This document shows positions 57,916 through 64,000 of a DNA stretch of 64,000 nucleotides, piece after piece. The DNA lies in NCBI GenBank assembly GCA_032871835.1, contig CM065297.1, positions 33,303,598 through 33,367,597 of the forward strand, in the 5' to 3' direction. This stretch comes from Dipteronia dyeriana. Its lineage: Eukaryota > Streptophyta > Magnoliopsida > Sapindales > Sapindaceae. The notes under the pieces are model-generated. The model worked only from the letters and a program-made list of their open reading frames with translations. It was not told the origin of the DNA and searched no databases. Both the position numbers and the translations under genes were made by a program. Each line of letters opens with the position of its first letter. Within the stretch, counting starts at the first letter, position 1.

Positions 57916-57930
57916 GGGTATCAGAGCAGG
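57916..57930 (+). promoter_or_regulatory. E3 primer binding site
   Basis: GGGTATCAGAGCAGG lies two bases after the LTR. The first base differs from the standard TGGTATCAGAGC. Confidence 0.8.
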
Positions 57931-57992
57931 TCATTAGACGTAATTAACGAGATCCAGCTCATACTCACAGTTAGGTGAAAAGCTTTGAAGCT

Positions 57993-59220
57993 ATGGTGTT
58001 ACTAGAATAGATTATGGTAGAAAAAGCTTCAAATTCGAGGACTCCATTACTTAAAGGATATAACTATGGGTTTTAGAAGTTAATGATGAAAGCCTATATC
58101 TGCTCTATTGATGAGAAAGCATGGATGGTAGTGGAAGAAGGTTCCACACCTCCAAGTAAGACTTTGGACGATGGCTTTATAATTTCCAAACCAATGAGTG
58201 AATGGACGGTAATGGATTTTGAAGTTACCAAGTGGCACCACCAAGCCATGAATGCCATTTTCAGAGGAGTTGATGGGCATCAATTCTCCTACATTCAAAA
58301 TCTTAACTTTGCCAATGAGGCATGGGTTACTCGAAAACTTGCAAATGAGTGAAGAAGACTTTCAATTTAAACTTCTAAACCTAGCCAACCAATGTCAAGC
58401 ACATGGTGTGCCCATCTCTAGAGAAAAACTAAATTGGAAGATTCTTAGATCTTTACCTAAGAGGTTCAAAACAAAGGTGACAACCATAGAAGAAAGCAAG
58501 GATGTTGATTGTATGTGCATCGACGAATTGTTTGGATTACTTTAAACATATGAAATGAGCTTAAAACCCAAACTTAAGAACAAAGGTATTGCTCTCAAGC
58601 CATCGATGAAGAAAGTGAAGACAAAGATGTAGAGAAGGCACTCTTGGTTAGATAGTTTAAAAAGTTCTTGATAAGAGGTACCAAGCCTAGTGGCAAATTC
58701 TTCAAGGAAAGGGAAGTTAAGCAGTCATCTACTCCAAGGCATGATAAGAGTGACCATGCAAAGAACAATAAAAGGTTCAATGCTACAAGTGTAAGAAGTT
58801 TGGTCACAACGCTACATCTTGTCATAATGAGAGTCCAATGAGGAAAAGAAAGGGAAATCAATGGCGGTTACATAGAGTGATGATAGCTCAAGTGATGCGG
58901 AGAGCTCTATTAATGAATCCTCAAGTGAAGAAGAACATGTTAGCGACTTTGTTGCTCTTACAGCTTCTTTCACAAAGCTAGAGAATGATTGTATAGTTTT
59001 CTTGGATAAGGAGTTTGATAAAAGTCATCAAGAAGATAAATGTTTGAATACAACCAATCTCAATCTTATGACTACGATTAAGAGTCTTGAGGAACAAAGA
59101 GATAAAGCATTGAGAATGGTTAAGAAAAAAGATGATTTGATCAAGACTCAAGTGGATGAGTTTATTGAGACCTAACAAAGACTCATGTGCGAAAAGAATG
59201 ATATCGTGAAAAGGCTAATT
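57993..59220 (+). pseudogene. gag: E3 gag relic, 3'-truncated
   Basis: A Sirevirus-type gag related to E1 but more diverged. From ATG 57993 the frame has an early stop at about 58008 and TGG-to-TAG at about 58075, then is open at 58083-58352 (KAYICSIDEKAWMVVEEG, WHHQAMNAIFRGVDGHQFSYIQN). A segment of about 70 bp is deleted near 58330-58345, shifting the frame to 58252-58545. A CCHC knuckle relic (CYKC..FGHNATSC, about 58780-58820) and coiled-coil words follow. At 59220 the gene is interrupted by a minus-strand LTR, so its pol status is unknown. Confidence 0.8.
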
Positions 59221-60259
59221 TGAAAATTCCCTTAATATAGTGTCAAATATACCTAGAGGAGAGGGTGAATAGGTATATCTCAAAATTCTAGCAATCTTTT
59301 ATTCTTCACAAGAAATTTAAACACACAAAGAAGCTTTAATAAATAATTAATTCAAATAAGTGAATGTGATGTCAATTGATCAACAGATGAATCATTACAA
59401 ATTCAAAGTAAACATTGAAAATAAAATACAAAATTCAACATGAAGATTTTTATGTAATCAAACCTCAAAATGAGGAAACATCCATGGGTTGATACCACAA
59501 CCAACAGCAAAAAAAATTCACAAGTAAGATAAAAGGTACAATCTATCAAGTGATCACTCCACCTAGAAAGCTACCATTCAACCTTACACAATGCAAGAAA
59601 TGCCAGTTTGCATAAATTGAAGAATCACTCTCCAAAATGTGACTTCCACGCTCAAATAGAAGAATCACTCTCCAATATGAGACTTCCAATGCTTAGCTAT
59701 CTAGATCACCCTGATCCTAGCAAAAACTTCCAATGCACAAGTCAAAGAATCACTCTCCAAATGTGACTTCCAATGCTCAATCCAAAGAATCACTCTAAGG
59801 AATGAGACTTCCAATCTCTTCAAAAGGTGAATGATCTAAGTGAATGCAAATGATGCAAGCATAAGAAAACAGAGTAAGTAGATCAAGCAAACTCTATGAA
59901 GAATTAGTATGTCACAAATCAAGCTCACAAACAAATGAAACTAATTCCTATAAACATGAAATTAGAGATCAAGATAAAACTACTAAGATCACTCATAAAG
60001 AAATCTAGAAACCTAACCATGTTAAACAAAGTTTACAAAACAAGTTTTTCAATAAAACTAACACAACTAACTTTGTAATCAACAGATCATATTAACACTT
60101 GTCATATTCATCGTATTAAAAAAAAAAAACTAGATTTTGACAATAGATAACTCAGTCAAATAATCCTAGTTCTAGAACATTTGATTTAATGTAGAAATCA
60201 ATCAATAAAGATCAAACAGAAATAGATTCTTGATTTACACTCATGTGCTTCAAGATATG
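59221..60259 (-). repeat. Sirevirus-type LTR fragment, minus strand
   Basis: It begins TGAAAATTCC, then CCTAGAGGAGAGGGTGAATAGGT, the inverted end phrase of the E1-type LTRs. It also has GAGGAAACATCCATGGGT (about 59472) and a diverged minisatellite with CAAAGAATCACTCTCC cores (about 59620-59800). The left flank TAATT (59216-59220) is a candidate target copy, but no partner was found. At 60260 it is cut by a Ty3-type LTR. Confidence 0.62.
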
Positions 60260-61308
60260 TGATACTCCCTTTTTATCTCGTTACCAAATTGCTATATCAA
60301 TAGATGTTTATAATAAAAGTTCCTATGAAGTGTGCTTTAAACTAGCAAAAGACTAGTAAAGCGGTAAGCGAAGGTATCATTCCACAAGGATGTGTATTTT
60401 GTCAACCGTATAAAGTTTTATAGTTTATTAGAAGCAATGTAGATAGAATGCAGAAGTGGTGAGTATGGTGTTTGTGTGTGTGTATGTGTGTGTGATGTGT
60501 GATGCATGTAGGAAAACGTAAACAAAGGTAAAACTAAACAATTGTGAAAACAAATAAAAGAATTTGGAGAGGTGAGAATGGTGTTTAAGTGAGAAGTAAC
60601 AAAAGGGTGGATAAGAGAGGTGCAAGATAATGGACATATAAAAGTTTACAAGTTCACAAAACACGAAGGTATATCTATGGGATTATTAATCGATTAAGCA
60701 AGTTCAATTCAAGTTAAGGGTACATTTTTGCCTCAATCCAATTCTTAGAGCTAAGGGTTGAAGAGTGTGCAGAGAGCCTCCCAAACATGAAACCTATGTG
60801 AACCGATTCTACAAAACAATGTTAGATTGAGCCTCAATACTAACATAGTAATGTAAAATAGCAACGTTAAGTCTAATGCATACGGAAATAGTAATTCTTC
60901 CTCCAATCGTAACTTACCTAGAGCCTTGATGGAAATCATTAACTTAGCAACCATACACCCCAATAGCTAAAGAGCTATGATACATATGGAATGTAATTTA
61001 ACACCCTCCAACAAATTGGAAACAAACCCGATCGTTCAAGATAGAAGTAAGAGAAACCATTCTAATCACTTTATCAATGAAATGATGATAAAAGCTAATT
61101 AGAACAACACTTTGATTTCCCCAAAACGCCACAAACTATGAAGTTTGATAAGTTTAAAGGCAAAACAAAGATTTTGAGGTTGTTGAACGCCACAACCCGA
61201 ATAAGCTTGATAAGTTCCAAAGTTCATGCAAGAACTTAAGAACAAAACACTCACAAAGTGCTCAAATAAGTTTATATTACTCAAATCTCTGCCCTTACAT
61301 AGAAAAAG
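60260..61308 (-). repeat. Ty3/Tat-like LTR fragment, minus strand
   Basis: It begins TGATACTCCC then TTACCAAATTGC, matching the inverted end of the solo LTR at 19710-21782. It contains the phrase AAAGCGGTAAGCGAAGGTATC and a GT-rich microsatellite (60472-60502). Two near-copies of AACGCCACAA with a following TTGATAAGTT occur at about 61124-61152 and 61188-61217. The right end is lost at 61308. Confidence 0.6.
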
Positions 61309-61382
61309 CAATCTATATTATAGAAAGGAAGTCAACTTACATAAAGAGTTCTATCCATAGTATTCAAATAACAAATACAAAT
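61309..61382 (-). repeat. 74-bp LTR scrap of the E1/E4 family
   Basis: Identical, base for base, to 62645-62718 inside the E4 LTR. It sits between the Ty3-type LTR fragment and the cut end of E4 gag. It is probably all that remains of E4's 3' LTR after a deletion that joined gag to the LTR at an ACAAAT-like sequence. Confidence 0.75.
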
Positions 61383-62357
61383 GGGACTATTCTTCAAGTA
61401 GCCGCCAACACTTTGCCATTCTTGTCTTTCTTATATACCTTCTTGGTGCACTCACTAGCAAAGTGACCAAAACCATTACAATTATAGAATTTAACATCTT
61501 TCTTGTTCATGGCTTGACTATTCTTCTCATTCCTTGAAGGTGATGTTTTCTTAACTCCCTTTTCCTTAGAAGACTTGCCTTTAGGCTTGGCATTCTTCTT
61601 TAGAAACTTCTTGAACCTTCTAACCAAAAGAGCCATCTCTTCATTTTCATCATCACTCTCCTCCTCTATAGCATTGAGGGCAATTCCCTTACTCATAATC
61701 TTTGGCTTCAAGCACATCTCATAAGTTTGGAGAGACCAAAGCAACTCATGAATATTCATATTATCCACATTCTTGCTTTCCTCAATGGTCGTCACCTTTG
61801 ATTTGAATCTCTTAGGAAGAGACCTAAGGATTTTCAAATTTAAACGCTTTTTTAAGATACGTACTACAAGTGCTTGACATTGGTTAGCAATATTAAGAAG
61901 CCAGAATTGGAAGTCTTCAAACTTTTCTTCTTCACCCATACTTAAACCTTCAAATTGTGATGCCAACATTTGAAGCCTCGATTTCTTCACCGCAGGTTCC
62001 TTCATTAGTAACTTGGAGAGTATCCAAAGCATCCTTTGCGGATTCAAGATTTTAAATGTAAGAGAATTGATGCCCATCAAATCCTCCAAAGATGGCATTC
62101 ATAGCAAGATGGTGCCATTTAGCAACCTCAAACTCATTCGTTGTCCATTCACTCATTGGCTTGAGTATCATGGTTCCATCCTCTTAAACCTTAGTAGGAG
62201 GACTATAACCTTCTTCCACTACCATCCGATCCCTTTCAACAATAGAGCAGATGTAGGCTTTCATCCTCAACTTCCAATACCCATAGTTAGTGCCTCGAAG
62301 TAATAGTGGCCTAGTATTTGAGACTCCTTCCGCCATTAGATCATCTTATAAACCCAA
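61383..62357 (-). pseudogene. gag: E4 gag relic, truncated
   Basis: Minus-strand gag of the E1/E2 type. The start codon is changed to TTG (62355-62357) and is followed by a TAA where E1 has CAA. The open stretch 62098-61394 (234 codons) covers the core after HQFSYIQN, the SLPKRFKSKVTTIEESKNVD block and a zinc knuckle, FYNCNGFGHFASEC, in which the first Cys is replaced by Phe. It ends in KVLAAT followed by a stop. It is joined directly to a 74-bp LTR scrap, so everything downstream of the first knuckle is deleted. Confidence 0.83.
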
Positions 62358-62423
62358 GAATTTAAACGCCTTTCAAAAACCGTGAATGTATTACTCGGAC
62401 TCTCACTAAGTGCAATCTAGTGT

Positions 62424-62438
62424 CCAGCTCTGATACCA
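62424..62438 (-). promoter_or_regulatory. E4 primer binding site
   Basis: The minus strand reads TGGTATCAGAGCTGG, the standard initiator-Met site, two bases from the LTR end at 62441. Confidence 0.88.
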
Positions 62439-62440
62439 AT

Positions 62441-64000
62441 TGAAAATACAGACACGGTTAAATTCTCAAGGCTAACCTAGAGGGGGGCTGAATAGGTTAG
62501 ACACTATTTTCGAATCCCTTAGAAACAAACAAAAGTTTGTCCCTCTAGATTGCCTGTATCACAATATATATATTAATTAAAGACACTTAATCAATATATA
62601 AAACAAGTAAAGTGTGATACAAACAAGTAATTGTAACACATACACAATCTATATTATAGAAAGGAAGTCAACTTACATAAAGAGTTCTATCCATAGTATT
62701 CAAATAACAAATACAAATACTAGAGAGATAGGGATAGAGAGAAGTTGACACAAGATATAACGTGGTAAACCTCCAAAGAGGAAACATCCACGGGTCAGCA
62801 ACCACTGGCAAACAAAATCCACTAGTAGATAAGACAAGTACAATCTCTCAAGTGACCCCTTCACCTAGAAACTACCCCCTATCTTACTCATGATGATGTC
62901 ACCCTCATGCTCAACAATTCGAGGCCTCACAACTCTTATCAGACTTTCTCACTCACCTTACCGGATCCTCATGACCCAAGGCAAGACTTCTTGCTCAACT
63001 ATCTAAGTAATCCCGACTCTAGTCAAGACTTTCTCACTCATCTATCTGGATCCTCACAACCCTAGGCAAGACTTCTTGCTCGACTATCCGAGTCCTCCCA
63101 ACTCTAGCCAAGACTTTCTTGCTTGACAATCCAAGGTCTTACACCTCTTGCCAAGACTTCTTGCTCAACAACATAGGTCTCACACCTATTGTAAAGACTT
63201 CATTCTTACAAGGCATCTAGTTGATCATGAATGCAAAAAGCAAACAAGCACATAGCATAGAATGCTATGATCAACACATCCTATGGAAAATACTAGACAT
63301 GAGCAAGAATGCAAAAAACAAATGTAGTCTAGTCAATCATGCATGTTTAAATCATCTAGATCATGTAAGATATGTTCAACATTAATTACAACCTAGATAC
63401 ATGCATAGATCTAAAACTTGAATCACAAGATATGTTCAATTAATCACAAAATCAAGTTTAAATCACAAAACCAAAAACATGCAAAAATCATATGACAAAG
63501 TCATTTAGATTTAAGCTAAAGTTCTAGAGCATATTCCTATTCATAGATTCAACAAAACACATGAATAGCTCAAAAGAACATAAGCACATGTATTGATGTG
63601 AGAATTCGGCCAAGAGAGCCTAATACATGTGAGGAACTATTTTTCACAAAATCAAGCAATCAAAGATCATCAAATTGTCCTAGAATCAAAGCTAGCACAA
63701 AACAATCCCAAACATGTGAAAACATAGGCAAAATCAAAACCTAACTCAACATGTAAGATTTCAATTGAAACTCAACCTAGCTTTAAAACAGTTCAAAACT
63801 CAATCAAAACACTCACAATACACATATATAAGTTGAAGAAGAAAACCCAAGGCAATTGGCCAAGTTTTAAAAGAAAACTTTGAGCGAAAATCAATACCTT
63901 AGTTGATTTTGGTGTAGTCCCATTTTTGTGTGTTTAGACTCCAAAAACAGCAATAAAACTCACTCAAGCCCTTAGAGAAAAGATGGAGGATGAATAGACA
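62441..64000 (-). repeat. E4 5' LTR, continues beyond the window
   Basis: It starts TGAAAATACA on the plus strand and aligns, inverted, with the E1 and E2 LTR 3' halves: CTAGAGGGG and GAATAGGT, CAATCTAGAGGGACAAAC inverted, GAGGAAACATCCACGGGT, a seven-core CAAGACTTCTTG minisatellite (62930-63215) and the leader sequence beyond. The promoter and LTR start lie past 64000. Confidence 0.87.

Noticed and set aside
60260..60981. A 722-bp solo LTR with target duplication ATATG
   Set aside because: ATATG occurs before 60260 and near 60979, but the right end lacks a TG/CA terminus and the related LTR is about 2 kb long.
1..64000. CRISPR arrays, tRNA or rRNA genes, prokaryotic operons
   Set aside because: The tandem repeats seen are LTR minisatellites and microsatellites without CRISPR-like spacing. 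No cloverleaf or rRNA sequence was recognised. tRNA-like words are only primer sites.

Overview
This window is plant nuclear heterochromatin, probably from an eudicot. It is AT-rich and built almost entirely of LTR retrotransposons inserted into one another, plus a LINE relic and two possible DNA-transposon relics. I found no host protein gene, tRNA, rRNA or CRISPR array. The plant assignment rests on the initiator-Met primer sites (TGGTATCAGAGC), Sirevirus-type gag, Copia gag-pol remains, a plant LINE RNase H and Tat-like Ty3 LTRs with a TGGCGCC primer site. All boundaries and matches below were found by reading, not by alignment software.

Layout from left to right. 1-890 is a minus-strand LTR relic. 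892-11040 is element E1, a Sirevirus-like element with 2.3-2.5 kb LTRs, a broken gag, no pol, and an intact 353-codon ORF where Sireviruses carry their env-like gene. It sits in a LINE relic (11041-11840). 11841-13478 holds a probable MITE and a CACTA-like repeat cluster. 13479-16221 is a Sirevirus-type LTR fragment containing a solo LTR (14494-16213, duplicated target GTCAT). 16222-25811 is a decayed Copia element (Copia-A) carrying another solo LTR (19710-21782, duplicated target GTCTC). A second Sirevirus-like element, E3, starts at 25812 and resumes at 57394. Between those points lies a minus-strand Ty3/Tat-like element without pol (element G, 26185-57393). G's 3' LTR is split by a complete E1 relative, E2 (27276-38263, duplicated target ATTTT), which itself holds a 531-bp solo LTR. 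G's interior is split by a truncated LTR (40237-42412) and a minus-strand Copia (Copia-D, 43732-55507, duplicated target GTCCC). E3 gag ends at 59220. After it come minus-strand LTR pieces (59221-61382) and the start of a minus-strand relative, E4 (61383-64000).

The duplicated targets give an insertion order: Sirevirus-type LTR fragment, then Copia-A, then E3, then G, then E2 and Copia-D, then the small solo LTR in E2.

The most unusual material is the E1/E2 lineage. Both copies lack protease, integrase, reverse transcriptase and RNase H at the same place, yet share gag, a 1.68-kb spacer, a 3' ORF and several polypurine tracts. This suggests a non-autonomous lineage that was copied as a gag-plus-3'-ORF unit using enzymes from elsewhere. 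Element G is a second pol-less design, with one coiled-coil and zinc-knuckle-like ORF between Tat-like LTRs. Copia-D's 3' LTR contains a long inverted repeat that would fold into a hairpin RNA.
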